The notes: generated by a model from the letters alone, not told the origin. A stretch of 64,000 nucleotides of DNA from Septoria linicola (GCA_024114885.1 CP099426.1:1302001-1366000); one strand, 5' to 3'; positions 33,806-45,586 are shown, numbered from the stretch's first letter. Program-made: numbers and translations.

Positions 33806-34570
33806 ATGGATGGAAGACAAGATGAGCCACAGCCCCGACAGATCAAGGTCGATCGAGGGTTGCTGTAGTAAGTTGTTGCGGACATGCGTGGCAAGCTGAA
33901 TGTATCTCATCGAAGACAGAAGCCGGCTGCTCTTATGCCGTGCAAGAGATGAGAAACACAGTCTTGCCGCCCGAAGATACGCGAGTTGAGGATGCTTTGA
34001 AGTGGTGCTTTCGATGCTGTGGTGTTAGTGGTGGTCGAGTGCAGCTCTAGCATTTGCAGCGTTTTGGGGAAGCCGTCGCACAGCTAATGGCCGAATGTTT
34101 TGTTTTGAGCGTGCTATTGCGTTTCGAAAAGCGCGAAGCCTTTGTCAATGTATCATAGACCTGCTTTGCTCCAACTCACTTTTCTCGTCCTATTTTGTGA
34201 ACTTCCATGACTGACAGGACGGAGCTCCGCCATCGGTCGGTGGAATTATGCTGATGCTCGCAGTACAGCGCTGCCCGAGGACGACAAAGAGTGCCTATCG
34301 CCATCACGGCAATGTCTCACTCTGTCAGACACGTCCCGCCTCATCGCCGTCGCACGTGTTGATACGTGACACCGGAACGGTGGTCGTTTGAAGGACGAGA
34401 TGAAGTCGGGCAGGTGAGAGTGACGGACCAGGGCTTGAGCCGATCTTCGGCGCAAATGAGTCCAATGCGACTCACCCTGTTGACCACAGCAAAAGATATA
34501 GGGTACAACAAAATCACCATACACCACGGGTGACTGTAATACTATATCTTGCCACAACAAATCCGACAGC
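33806..34570. promoter_or_regulatory. Intergenic, 3' flank of YYTDQG gene and THR4 promoter
   Basis: 765 bp. No gene is supported; a minus ORF at 34572-34246 is not convincing. It carries the TGAGTC/GACTCA element described separately. Confidence 0.45.
34457..34474. promoter_or_regulatory. THR4: Paired Gcn4/CpcA-like half sites upstream of THR4
   Basis: TGAGTC at 34457-34462 and GACTCA at 34469-34474 are exact inverse complements with a 6-nt spacer, about 100 bp before the THR4 ATG. Each matches 6 of 7 bases of the general-amino-acid-control site TGASTCA. Location and target gene fit cross-pathway control; binding is inferred. Confidence 0.5.
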
Positions 34571-36386
34571 ATGGTGTCATACAGTCCTTCACAACGCTAC
34601 CTCAGCACGAGAGGCGGTTCTTATGATGTACGTGCTGTCTCAACGACCCCTCCATGCCGCATTTAAAAAAAAAGGTGTTTGGCGTTGCATTGGAGCTTAG
34701 GCTGAACAGTGCTGCAGCTATCGTTTGAAGAAGTTGTCCTCAAAGGCCTCGCCAGTGATGGTGGTCTCTTCATTCCAGAGGAGATTCCACAGCTTCCTAC
34801 AGACTTCCTCTCCAAATGGAAGGATTATTCCTTCCAGGACCTGGCTTATGAGATCTTCTCTCTCTACATCTCCACTGAAGACATCCCAGCAGCAGATCTG
34901 AAGGACATCATCAAGCGCAGCTACTCCACATTCCGCGCATCTGATATTACTCCCCTGGTCACACTGGACGAGAAGAAGAACATCCACCTACTCGAACTGT
35001 TCCATGGCCCAACTTTCGCATTCAAGGATGTCGCACTACAGTTCGTCGGCAACTTGTTCGAGTACTTCCTCGTGAGAAAGAACAAGGGCAAGGAGGGCAA
35101 GAACAGAGAGCATCTGACTGTCATTGGCGCCACAAGTGGTGACACTGGCTCTGCGGCCATCTATGGCCTGCGAGGAAAGAAGGATGTCTCCGTCTTCATC
35201 ATGTATCCCAAAGGCAAAGTGAGCCCCATCCAAGAGGCACAAATGACCACGGTGACAGACGCAAACGTGCACAATCTGTCTGTGGAAGGCACATTCGACG
35301 ACTGCCAGGTAATGCGTCCACTGAGCTCATCCAAACCCACAACTGACATGGCTGCAGGATATCCTCAAGACCCTTTTCGCCGACAGTGAGCTCAACTCGA
35401 CCCACCGACTGGGTGCTGTCAACAGCATCAACTGGGCCCGCATCCTCGCCCAGATCACCTACTACATCCACGCATACTTCACGCTGTCACGACAGACCTC
35501 GACCACGAATCCTACAGCCCGATTTGTAGTGCCCACGGGCAACTTTGGCGACATCCTCGCAGGATACTTTGCGACACGCATGGGCCTGCCAACCGACAAG
35601 CTTGTGATTGCAACAAACGAGAACGACATTCTGCATCGTTTCTGGAAGACCGGGTACTATGAAAAGCAGGCAAAGCACGGGAAAGACATCGAAGGCGGTG
35701 GTGTGGAAGTAGAAGATGGGGCAAAGGCAGACCCGAGTGGTGTGAAGATGACATTTGCTCCAGCAATGGATATTCTGGTCTCCTCAAACTTCGAGAGACT
35801 GCTATGGTACCTAGCATACCAGACGAGCTCGACGGAAGAGACGAACAGGCGTAGAATGGAAGCTGGGTCGAAGGTCAAGGGGTGGCTCGAGGCTCTTAAG
35901 AAAGACGGCGGATTTGGTGTGGACAAAGCCATCCTAGAAGCTGCCAAGCAAGACTTCGAAAGTGAGAGAGTCAGCGACAAGCAGACCATCGACACGATCC
36001 GCGACGTCTACGGCTGGTCGATACCAGCTGCCAAGCGGGCCAATGGCGAGTCAAAACCAGCGACAACGGGCATGGTACACGAAGGCCACTATATCCTGGA
36101 CCCACACTCTGCGATCGGAATCGCCGCCTCGCTGCGACAGGCACAGAGCGTTAGCAAAGATACGCACCTTGTGTCACTGGCGACCGCACACCCAGCCAAG
36201 TTTTCGCATGCCGTAGAGCTCGCACTACAGCAAGTGCCTGGATTCACCTTCGAGACCGTCCTGCCAGAGCAATTCATTGGTCTCGACAAGCTGGAGAAGC
36301 GCATCACTGAATCGAAAGCAGACTGGAAGCAAGTCCGCGAGATTGTGGTCAAACAAGTGGAGGAAGAACTGAAGGGCCAAAGGTAG
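34571..36386 (+). CDS. THR4: Threonine synthase
   Basis: PLP enzyme that converts O-phosphohomoserine to threonine, the last step of threonine synthesis. Three exons in phase (34571-34627, 34718-35308, 35358-36386) give 558 residues. The first exon encodes only SQRYLSTRGGSYD after the start and splices to LSFEEVVLKGLASDGGLFIP, the standard N-terminus of the family. The PLP lysine is Lys122 in HGPTFAFKDVALQF. The phosphate/substrate region TVIGATSGDTGSAAIYGLRG, then VPTGNFGDILAGYFA, MDILVSSNFERLLWYLAY and GHYILDPHSAIG, complete the fold. Length is close to fungal Thr4 (about 515-560). The promoter has paired Gcn4-like half sites, in line with general amino-acid control. Confidence 0.95.
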
Positions 36387-37454
36387 CGCATTTTGCCTAG
36401 ACTACGAATTCCCAGGCCTTTGACTCATGAATCTTCTGCCTGGACATGGAAGCAGGCGTTGCGTTGTTGGCTTAAAAGGAGAATATTCACAGACAGGTAC
36501 GGTTGGGATCGCAAAGTGCATGGAGAGCCTGAAGTGTTTAGGCCAGGAGTGCCAACACCACCTGTCCTCGCACATGCGCGAAGGCAATCGCCGGGCGAGA
36601 AGAGATTTGAGCGTCGATATGGTAGGGGCCGCGATATCGATCGGACAGGTCCTATTTCGCTTACAGATCGACTGTGGATGATGGATACGCCGTAGATGGC
36701 TGTCATGCTCTGGCATTGCATAATCCTCTGATGCTCGCGTTCGAGACGCGTATACGAGTCCGTCGAAAGAAAAGTACAACACTGTTAACGAATTATAGAT
36801 TGCTACGAACATATCACTGGAAAATGATCCTCCCAGATGTTGCTTCGCCACTTTTCCTCATGCGCAGTATACTTGCAACGTGTTCTCTACCTCCACACTC
36901 GCCACTTCCACAGTGACTATCGATATCTGTGATCATTGAAGGACATTTCAGCGTCGTCAGACTAGCCACGGAGCTCCATATACCATTGGAGATTTCGAGC
37001 ATCAATGATGATCTCGACTGGGTTGGCTCAGTCAGTAAGTCGTCAGCTCTCGCCTATGCTTGATCAACACATAGAAGCAAGTGGCTTCCACAAACGGAGA
37101 CGGTCCGTTTGGATCTGTTGCTGGGCGGCTATGGCTACCTAGTGCGAGACATCGTTTTGCTCTACGATAATGCGAGCCTACGCCAAATTAGCCATTTCTG
37201 ACAGACCGGTAGAATGTGTCAACCATTTCCTAGGCTCACAGAAGTGAGGACGCTCGTGTACAGTCGAGGTCTTAGTGAATATCAACGGAGAAACTGAAGT
37301 TTTGACGTTGTCATTCACTGAGGACTCGTATGGATAGCCTCACTTCTCAAAGCTCACATGTAACAGCACTCGAAGTAGTCTTGCGATGCACACTGCCATC
37401 TTCTTCGTTTACTAGACAACAACACCAACTTCACCACCGCCACGAACGCTAACG
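36387..37454. other. Intergenic, no supported gene
   Basis: About 1.07 kb. Small ORFs on both strands at 36402-36851 overlap one another and look random. Nothing is recognised. Confidence 0.4.
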
Positions 37455-38086
37455 ATGGCACTCATACCACCAACACTACCACCACTCGCAATGCCGATCC
37501 AAGCAGCGCATCCATCCTCTCCGCCACCACCCACCTCGACTACTGCTCCACAACAACAGCCACCAAAATCTACTCCCGCCATCAACATGGACCTCGAATC
37601 CCTCCCCACAACAGCCACAATAACCAAACTCTTCACTCCCTCCCCACTCCTCACCCTCCCGACCTCCATCCTCCACACCATCATCCACCTCGTCCTCTCC
37701 CCACACCGAGTCTCCCATACACCAAAACCTCACTTCTCACCAACACCGACCTTCCGCCTCCAAAATCCCAGCCATCCTCCAAACCTGCGGCGCACTGCGC
37801 GACGAAGCGAAGCCGATCTACCACGGAAACTTCTCAGTCAGCGCGAGGAGTACGAAGGATTTGATTCCATGGTTGAAATCGTTGAATGAGGGGAGTAGAG
37901 GGGGTTTGGGTAAGGTGAGTGAGTTCTTAACATGAGAAAAAGATGCTGGGCATTGAATGGAGGGTGACAGGAAGTAAGGAGATGAGCTGATGTGTTGTAT
38001 TGCAGGTTGTGATCAAATTCGATCATCTCGATCAGAAGCGCAAGACCGAAGAGTCAGCAGGTGAAATCAGCGGATGGCGGAGTTGA
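37455..38086 (+). pseudogene. F-box-like (2EXR-type) gene with a frameshift
   Basis: The family module is visible but split over two frames. Frame 1 from the ATG gives a Pro/Thr-rich leader and then LLTLPTSILHTIIHLVLSPH, the F-box-like first helix. At about 37765 the sense passes to another frame with KIPAILQTCGALRDEAKPIY followed by HGNFSVSARSTKDLIPWLKS, the usual second half (inner Cys, EA.PI.Y..N.F). That frame runs to a proper donor at 37915, and the next exon (38006-38086) adds VVIKFDHLDQKRKTEESAG before a stop. No intron fits between the two frames, so one base is lost or gained there. The protein is also short for the family. Either a recent pseudogene or a sequence error. Confidence 0.6.
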
Positions 38087-38338
38087 AGGATGCTGGGGTA
38101 GAGGTAAAGAGGTCGTGCTTGGAGATTTCAGGTTGACGGGGAAAGTTCGTGGGCTCGCATGAAGGTGAGAGTGCTGGAGAGGGGTTTGGACCTGCGGCGA
38201 TGCAGAGCTATGACGCTTCTTCAACTCTCTGTCGCTATGACCTTTAGTCTCGAGAAGAAGGCGTGGAGCCTTGATCGGTGGTTGGGGGAACTGTTGCATC
38301 TGTGTCTGCAGAAGGGTATCATGAAAATTGTGGCAAAG

Positions 38339-40769
38339 CTATTTATCCTTGCTTCTTCCAAACCCGAAATGATGCTTCTTCTTCTCCTTCTTTTCGGGAT
38401 CTTTTGTGAGCCTTCCAGTTGATGGAGCAGGGGCCCCGTTCCCATTAGGCTTTCCGTTCAAGTTGATAGCGCCCATCTGTTGTGCCGGCGGCTGAGGGGC
38501 TGGTGCCCTTTGTGGTTGCTGCACAGGCGGGGCCGGCTTAGGCTTTGGCTGTTCATCTGGCTCGAACAAGTGTCGTGGTGCTTGTGGTTTGGGCATCTCC
38601 GCAGGTATATTGAGCCTGCGCTTGTCGGTGGACAAGTCGCCAACTTGGCGAACGAACAGTCCCGGGGTGAGCATGTGCGAAGTGACCAGGAACGTTTCTC
38701 GCCCTGTCTGTCTCCCCACATCGTAGCAAGCTCGTGCTTCTGAGTACGTTGCTCCTCCAGCCATGAACACGATTACGCGTTGCCGATTCTCCTGGGCGGC
38801 AATGGCAGTACGACTTCTGGCCCAAGTAGGCTTCGCGGAACGCAGTGAAGCTGCGGTTTGCTGTTGCTGCATTCCATCGTTCATGTCTAATGGTGGTTTT
38901 GTGTACGGGAACACCACAGGATCTAATGTGCTGCTCGCGTGTGCTTCGAGCAAGTTCTGCAGTACTGGCTCGTACCTACTCAGCGCGTACTCCTCCTGCA
39001 CTGTCATGGGCGGCGGCTTCTTCGGGAACAGTGGCGGAGGTATAGGTCGCGAGTCCTTCAAGTTTCGTGTCGTTCGTGCTCCGAGTATTTCAAGGTTGTG
39101 CAGCGCCTCTCCGTCCTGCGGTGGCAACTGAGCGTGCGCCAGCAGTTTCTGCAGGTCTGCTGGTAGCAATCCATCTCTCCATAGTAAAAACAGCATCAGG
39201 AGGCGCAATCGGTCTGGATGCGTTACACCTTCTTGATCCAAGGTAGCTACGACTTGCGCTGCGACGCCTTTGGGTTTCTTATACTCCTCGTCAAGGCCTG
39301 TCGCGAGTATCTGTAGAATTGAATTAGCGTCATGCTATAGTGAAAGAGGGTCGAAAGACACACCTGCTCCACTGATGCAAGATCTGGTAAATTATGTTTC
39401 TGGAATCGGTTCATGCTTTCATTCGCCATGCCCAGATGTAATGAATATGCTTCCTTCATTTGAGTGAACTCTGGCAAACCCGCCATCATGTCTTTGATTG
39501 TGTTCAGATGCACACCCTCTGCTTCTTTATTGGTGAAGTTCGCGTTGTCTTTCAAGAAGGTCTTGAAGTCCGACTCCAGCTTTGCTATTACATGGACCAT
39601 ATGTCTGTGTCTGTTCTCGGCCCAGATCTTGTCCTTTTCTGTGACCTCGAGATCCTTTTCTTCTTGGTCGAGCTGGCCTTCGTTGACGAGCATGCGGTAT
39701 GTAACTTTGTCGCCCTCTTTGATCGGTAATAGATCGTGCACCATGGCCTGGTATGTGAACTCGTGCAGAATGGGCGCGAAGAGGTCCATGGATCGGTCGA
39801 CGATATACAAAGCTCCGCGAGGCCGTGTTGTTGGAGGTGGGAAGTCGTCGTGGAACTTGGCGTATAAGTCCAGCTCATCCTGCACAAATCTGGCCAGATG
39901 TGAACACAGAATGCTGGCCTCGTGCGTGGGCGTCCTGGGTCGATAGTATCGTATCGTGGGATATTCTCCCAGTGCGACACAAACGCCGACGATCTGTACG
40001 AACTCCTTAGCATTTTCCGCTGTGGCATGTTCGTCATGTCTCTACCTTTTGTGCAAGATCCTCCAAGTGCTGCCTGACTAGATTGCTGCAAGCTGGGTGG
40101 TAGAGCACAGGAAAGCTCCACGGGTCTCGAAACGTGACCAGATGTGATTCTCGCGGGAAGAACTCGACGTTCAGCACCTTGAAGAGCGCAATCTGGTCCC
40201 GGAATGGGGACCTGTCCACTCGTTCTCTCAGTGCGGGTGGCAGCACTGTCCTCCTCGATCAGCTCTTGAACTCCTGCCTTCGACCTGATTCACTCACAGC
40301 TCGTCCAAACCAAATGCGACCTTCTGTATTTCCTCTTCTCGAAGTCGGCCATGACACAATCGACAATCCATGGCTGGGGAGTGACGAGGTAGATAGCGTC
40401 TGCATCGCGATTCGTAGCTCGTCGGTCGGTGATGAGCTCGATGCCTGGGCAGCATCAGATCAATGTTGTTCGTAAGGCTCCCATGGAGACGGCGCCTACT
40501 CATGATATTCTCGTTGAGGATGACATCCTGATCGACGACATTTTCAACCAGCTTCCGCGACTCTGGGTCAAGCACCAGCACTTTCCACTGCGTAAATATG
40601 TGGTTAGAGGTCATGTAGGGCAAGGCAGCAGAATGCATGATCGTACGTCGTCGCGGGTGATTTGGCGGATCACATTGAGGATGACTGGTGTGAATCAGCA
40701 TATAGTCGCTTTGACATACTATGCATCAAGCTCACTGTCGCGCTGGGCGTCCAGCATAGAGACGCCCAT
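38339..40769 (-). CDS. SEC1: Sec1/Munc18 family exocytosis protein Sec1
   Basis: SM protein that binds assembled exocytic SNARE complexes and drives vesicle fusion at the plasma membrane. Seven exons in phase: 40769-40736, 40684-40647, 40587-40500, 40444-40298, 40245-40046, 39993-39364 and 39310-38339, giving 702 residues. The start MGVSMLDAQRD then IILNVIRQITRDD matches the family N-terminus. WKVLVLDPESRKLVENVV, DVILNENIMSIELITDRRA, DAIYLVTPQPWIVDCVMADF and GALYIVDRSMDLFAPILHEF are core Sec1 blocks. Later blocks include QDELDLYAKFHDDFPP, RQRVIVFMAGGATYSEARACY and RETFLVTSHMLTPGLFV. The tail is Pro/Gln-rich and ends in a Lys-rich segment (KKEKKKHHFGFGRSKDK), typical of filamentous fungi. Divergent from SUV3. 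Confidence 0.94.
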
Positions 40770-41195
40770 GGTATAGGCGGGCGTGGTGGTTGTCTTGTGT
40801 TGTCAGTGCTGAAGCTCGGGCGCAGCATGGGGGCTCTTTCAAGGCGGTAATTGGCGCATCCGAGCCAGACTGTGCTATATAGCTGCTGTCCAGACTGTGA
40901 GGAGAGCAGGAGTATGGGAAAAGACAAGATGTAGAAGTTGTATTGTACGAGCACCTTGCGACTGCGGTTTCACTAACCAGAAGCACCCACCACCACTCAA
41001 CCCTGGCGGGACACAACCACCTGCTAACTAGTTAAGTTAGCTCATGACGATGCTCCACAAAGCGGCGGCGCGTGCTTATGACCAGTTGCTCCCTATTGCG
41101 TTCCGTAGTTCGTCCGTCCACAAAAAGTTGTCGAGACATCATCGACGCGCCTCGCATCATCACATCGGGGGGATTTGGTGAGAGAAGAAGTGGTG
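40770..41195. promoter_or_regulatory. Shared SEC1/SUV3 divergent promoter
   Basis: 426 bp. A plus-strand ATG at 41044 opens a 45-codon frame with a presequence-like start (MLHKAAARAYDQLLPIAF) that stops at 41181 and is out of frame with SUV3. It could be an upstream ORF or an unplaced first exon; I found no in-phase splice to SUV3. Confidence 0.4.
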
Positions 41196-43934
41196 ATGAT
41201 AGTGTCATCGAGGGGAAGTCGTTGTGTGAGATGCGCATATCGTGCACAGCTACGGACATTGCAACAGAGACGATGCGGATCGACTGTGGCGGGTGAGTGG
41301 CAGCCATCGCCCGAGAAGACGAATCTGTTTAGAAGGACTGGCGGTCCTCGTGCTGGCGATGACCAACGCGGAGCACGAATTACCTATCATGCGAAGAGGG
41401 AAGGCAAAGAGTCTGCCAAATCGAGTCGCGAGAACATTGTGAGGAAGTTTGTGCAGCAGGATGCTGATCTGTCGAAATGGGGCATTGGTCGAGAGGGGGG
41501 CAAGATGGGCAATAGGGAGCAAAGCTTTCGGACGGCCTTGCAAGAGACATTGGCCAAAGTGCGGGAGGATGTCAAAGAAGCTCCAGTGTTGAGCCAGGTG
41601 GCCAAAGACCAACGGGAATTGGATGGCAAGAGCGGGAGAGAGTTCAGCTTCGAGAGGTTGTGGAAGTTGTTCACTTCCAAGGTCATGTCTGGTTCGAGCG
41701 GCAATACATTCTTGGTGAGCGATGAGAGGAGTTTGTTCGACGACTTGGCTCGTGTTTTCAGGGAGAGGGGCAAGAGTGGATTGGAAGATCGAGTCAAATA
41801 CTCCTTCTACGGCCATGTCACGGGCGCGCGATTTACAACCTCGGACATTAGGAATCAAAAAACGATGGCCGACTTGCGATATCCTACAGAATGGTTTCCT
41901 GCCACGAGACAGCTACATCGGACGATCCATCTCCACGTGGGCCCAACCAATTCTGGCAAGACCTATCATGCTCTGCAAAGACTTGAGCAAGCTGAGACTG
42001 GCGCATACGCTGGTCCACTGCGATTGCTTGCACACGAGGTGTTCTCGAGGCTGAACGCCAAAGGCAAGCCCTGTGCACTGGTCACCGGAGAGGAACGACG
42101 ACTGCCAATGGGCTATCAACCAGGCGCGGAATTCGATGGAGCCTACAACATGACAGCATGCACTGTCGAGATGATGCCTCTCAACAGGTCACTAGATGTC
42201 GCAGTCATCGACGAGATTCAGATGATCGGTAATGCGGATCGTGGCTGGGCATGGACACAGGCGCTCTTGGGCGTCATGGCGAAGGAGGTGCATCTCTGTG
42301 GCGAGGAGCGCACTGTGCCTTTGATCAAAGAGCTCTGTGCAAGTGTTGGCGAGAAGCTCGAGATCCATCGCTATCAACGTCTCTCGCCTCTAGCGGTGCA
42401 AGATTCATCTCTCGACGGCGATCTGACCAAATTGCGCAAAGGTGACTGCATTGTCTCTTTCTCGGTCATGGGCATTCATGCCCTGCGCAAACAGATTGAA
42501 AAGTCTACTGGCCGCAAGGTTGCGACAGTGTATGGGTCGTTGCCTCCAGAGACTCGTGCTCAACAGGCTCGACTATTCAACGATCCTAACAATGACTACG
42601 ACTACCTCGTCGCTTCTGACGCAGTGGGCATGGGCCTCAACTTGGCCATCAAGCGGATCATCTTCGAATCGTCCTCCAAGTTCAATGGCGTTTCACGGCA
42701 AACACTCAACATAGCAGACATCAAGCAGATTGGTGGTCGTGCTGGACGCTTCCGTATCGCAGAACAGGGCAAAGAAGGCGCCGCGTCTGCTGAAGAACTC
42801 GCTGCTGCGAAGGGAGACACAGATCCTGATGCTGCTGCCGCCACTCCGAAAGCCGATGAGACCCTCGGTCTTGTGACAACGTTGGAGCGTTTCGACTTTC
42901 CCATTGTGCGCGCAGCTATGGGAGCAGAGCCTGAGCCGATCAAGTCGGCAGGACTTTTTCCCCCTGCGCCTATCTTGGAACGTTTCGCTGGATACTTCCC
43001 ACCTGGAACACCGTTCTCTTACATCCTGACGAGACTGCACGAACTGAGTCAGATGCACTCTCGCTTCCATCTCTGCGGTTTGAAAGATCAGGTCTGGATT
43101 GCAGATCTTATCGAAGGTGTGGAAGGCCTATCAGTGGCCGACCGTAACATCCTCTGCTCGTGTCCAGCAGCCAAAAGCGATACCGACATGTGGAAGACTC
43201 TCATGCCTGCCTATGCGAAATGCATTGCAACCCAGTCCGAAGGTAATATCGCAGAAATCAAGGAGCTACCACTCGAGATCATGGAAGCGGAGGTCCAAGG
43301 CACAAGGGAGTACCTGCGTGAATTGGAGAGACTTCACAAAGGTGTCGTTGCGTACTTGTGGCTAAGCTATAGATTTGCGGGTATTTTCAGTACGCGAAAC
43401 TTGGCTTTCCACGTGAAGGGTCTGGTTGAAGAAAGAATCGAGAAGACGTTGAGCCAATTCTCCTTCTCAGAGGCACAACGTCGGAAGCTTGCAGCATTGC
43501 GCGAGCAGGCGCTGCTCAAGAATTTGGCACAAGAGTCAGAAGATCTTGAGGAGCAGCAAGCGAATCAAGTCCAGCACCTAGGCACTGCAGCTGCTGCTGC
43601 GAACGCTGCTCTTGGAGGTACTGCCTCAGAGAATCAAGACAAGCTGCATCCGCTGTCCACAAAAGCATCTGAGCAGGACAACGATAACAGCTTCGACCTG
43701 GGCGCACACCTAGATGGACTAGGAGAGCAGCCACCAACACTCGACCATCGCAATCTGGAAAAGCAGACTAGTCAGCTCGCCGGCGGCGACCACTTCGGTG
43801 GCGCAACGGAAGACGTCGAGCTCGAAGAGCCTGGGCTTGAACCGGATGGTATCGACAAAAGCGCTGCTACGCCTATGGAAGAAATCGGTGCTAGCAACAA
43901 CATAGGGAAGAAGCACGACTCGGCCACGAACTGA
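41196..43934 (+). CDS. SUV3: Mitochondrial ATP-dependent RNA helicase Suv3
   Basis: DExH/Ski2-like helicase of the mitochondrial degradosome, which works with an RNase (Dss1 in yeast) to remove introns and aberrant RNA. A single exon; the first in-frame ATG at 41196 gives 912 residues. The Cys/Arg-rich start (CVRCAYRAQLRTLQQRRCGS) fits a mitochondrial presequence. Walker A GPTNSGKT is at residues 249-256 and the DEIQ box at 339-342. Suv3 signatures include RLLAHEVFSRLNAKGKPCAL, YNMTACTVEM, GDCIVSFSVMGIHALRKQIE, TVYGSLPPETRAQQARLF, VASDAVGMGLNLAIKRIIFE and IKQIGGRAGRF. An SUV3 C-terminal domain follows (SRFHLCGLKDQVWIADLIEG). The last ~200 residues are a long acidic, Gln-rich tail that looks disordered. 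An insert of about 50 Ala/Asp-rich residues follows GGRAGRF. Confidence 0.94.
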   Translation: MIVSSRGSRCVRCAYRAQLRTLQQRRCGSTVAGEWQPSPEKTNLFRRTGGPRAGDDQRGARITYHAKREGKESAKSSRENIVRKFVQQDADLSKWGIGREGGKMGNREQSFRTALQETLAKVREDVKEAPVLSQVAKDQRELDGKSGREFSFERLWKLFTSKVMSGSSGNTFLVSDERSLFDDLARVFRERGKSGLEDRVKYSFYGHVTGARFTTSDIRNQKTMADLRYPTEWFPATRQLHRTIHLHVGPTNSGKTYHALQRLEQAETGAYAGPLRLLAHEVFSRLNAKGKPCALVTGEERRLPMGYQPGAEFDGAYNMTACTVEMMPLNRSLDVAVIDEIQMIGNADRGWAWTQALLGVMAKEVHLCGEERTVPLIKELCASVGEKLEIHRYQRLSPLAVQDSSLDGDLTKLRKGDCIVSFSVMGIHALRKQIEKSTGRKVATVYGSLPPETRAQQARLFNDPNNDYDYLVASDAVGMGLNLAIKRIIFESSSKFNGVSRQTLNIADIKQIGGRAGRFRIAEQGKEGAASAEELAAAKGDTDPDAAAATPKADETLGLVTTLERFDFPIVRAAMGAEPEPIKSAGLFPPAPILERFAGYFPPGTPFSYILTRLHELSQMHSRFHLCGLKDQVWIADLIEGVEGLSVADRNILCSCPAAKSDTDMWKTLMPAYAKCIATQSEGNIAEIKELPLEIMEAEVQGTREYLRELERLHKGVVAYLWLSYRFAGIFSTRNLAFHVKGLVEERIEKTLSQFSFSEAQRRKLAALREQALLKNLAQESEDLEEQQANQVQHLGTAAAAANAALGGTASENQDKLHPLSTKASEQDNDNSFDLGAHLDGLGEQPPTLDHRNLEKQTSQLAGGDHFGGATEDVELEEPGLEPDGIDKSAATPMEEIGASNNIGKKHDSATN

Positions 43935-45586
43935 GCGATACTAAAGACAAATGTATAGATAGATGTACTAATAGATGTATAGAGGCTGTACCGACACGGC
44001 AAGCTTGACTAAATGTACAACACCATGCTCTCGGAGTATATCCCATCGGCATCGCAATGCCGCGGGAGTGCTTACATCTAATGCAATGATAAGATGGCTC
44101 GGCGAAGGATTCCGTCCATTGACCTCACTTTTGACCTAGTGCCATCAAACACGAAACCTTAGATTCAGAGCATGACCCAACATAGCCACCACCAAGACGA
44201 TGCACTTAGTAAGGCTATGCTCTAAGACACACTTCCAAGAACTATATGAACAACCAAGCCACTGCCCTGTCGATCCATATATGCCCCCAACAAACAAATC
44301 AACAGCCGCAATCGAGCCCAACATACATACCTACACAGTAGTAAAACCGACAAGCAAGAACAGATGATGGCCGCCCACAAACCCCACCCCATCTCACACA
44401 ACACCACCCTCGACGAAGAAACTCTCTCAATCCCCTCCCCAGGCTTCATCGACCAAAACGGCTACGTTCACATCCCCATCACATTCTCCAAATACCACGA
44501 CCCTTCCAAAAAAGATGAGTCTTCGCGAGAAAATGACGATGAAGATGAACGCAGAAAACGATCAGGAGGTAAAAATGATTGCTATGACGCAGGGGGATTA
44601 TGTGGAGTTTTGGGTGAAGTGAGTTCCCTCTTCTTCCTTTCAGCTGCCTCGTAGATTGGTTTTGTTTGGTTCGTCGGTTGGACGGTTGTGCTGATAGTGA
44701 GACCGGGACAAGGGACGATCAAGGAGAATGGTTATCGAATGTGAGAGAGAGAGCCGCCGGAGGGAAGGGAAGAATGGAGTGGTTGAGGACGCAGGTGAGA
44801 GTGAATGATGAGTGGAGGAGTTGGGGGGCAGATTGTGGAGTTGGGGACGAGTAGGTGGAATGCGCTGTATTGGTGAGAGTCTTTGTTGTGGACAAAAGGG
44901 ATGCAGATGATGACGCTTATGACGATGATGATGTGATGTGAGGGATAACCGTGTGATGCTGTATTTTATACTTCATGATTTACATTGAATCGTGAATATC
45001 GTATTTCGATCTCATTGTGTATTCCAAGGTTGCAGCTTAGCCGTGAGACAGCGTCACATTCTGGGAACGACAGGCTGTCGATGGCCATTTGCCTGCCTGG
45101 TGCTTACTAGCGAAGCATGGCTGCTATATTTCGGATCGTATCTCCTCAACATTACTGGGCCTTACAGTTTCCGCCAATCAGCCTCAAGGCATCGAATTGG
45201 ACAGAGAGCTCCGACATGGACATTATGCTAGATGACTAGCTGCTCTGTCCACACTTCTGGGCAAGCCCTGTAGGCACGTTTGTGGCTTCCCGTGTATTCA
45301 TCTTGCAGCGCGGCAGAGGCGTCGGTATGCATCAACGACCGTGCCACGTCGACATAAAAGCTTCGTGGGTGAGCGTACCGGACGAGAGCTGAGGTTGTGC
45401 GATTCAGGAATGGATAATGCCGGGGTAGAAGTCCTGTCGTGGAGCGACAATGGGACTTTAGCAGGACGGCACAGCTTGATGGTAGAACTTCATGGTATCG
45501 GCGAAGTCTGCAGCGGCCTTCATGGTGTTTGACAGCCTACGCGCAGAAGGAGGAGAGTGGCAGTACATGGACATCAAGACCTTTGC
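43935..45586. other. Intergenic region between SUV3 and VPS24
   Basis: 1.65 kb between convergent genes. Only one short ORF (44364-44654, listed separately) has any protein-like character. GATGATGA-type runs occur near 44900. Confidence 0.4.
44364..44654 (+). CDS. Possible small hypothetical protein (doubtful)
   Basis: A 96-codon ORF with a coherent beginning (PHPISHNTTLDEETLSIPSP, then GFIDQNGYVHIPITFSKYHD) and a charged middle, but the end reads into what looks like a donor (GAAGTGAGTT at 44616-44625) without a clear next exon. Not recognised. It could be a first exon of a small gene or chance. Confidence 0.25.
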   Translation: MMAAHKPHPISHNTTLDEETLSIPSPGFIDQNGYVHIPITFSKYHDPSKKDESSRENDDEDERRKRSGGKNDCYDAGGLCGVLGEVSSLFFLSAAS

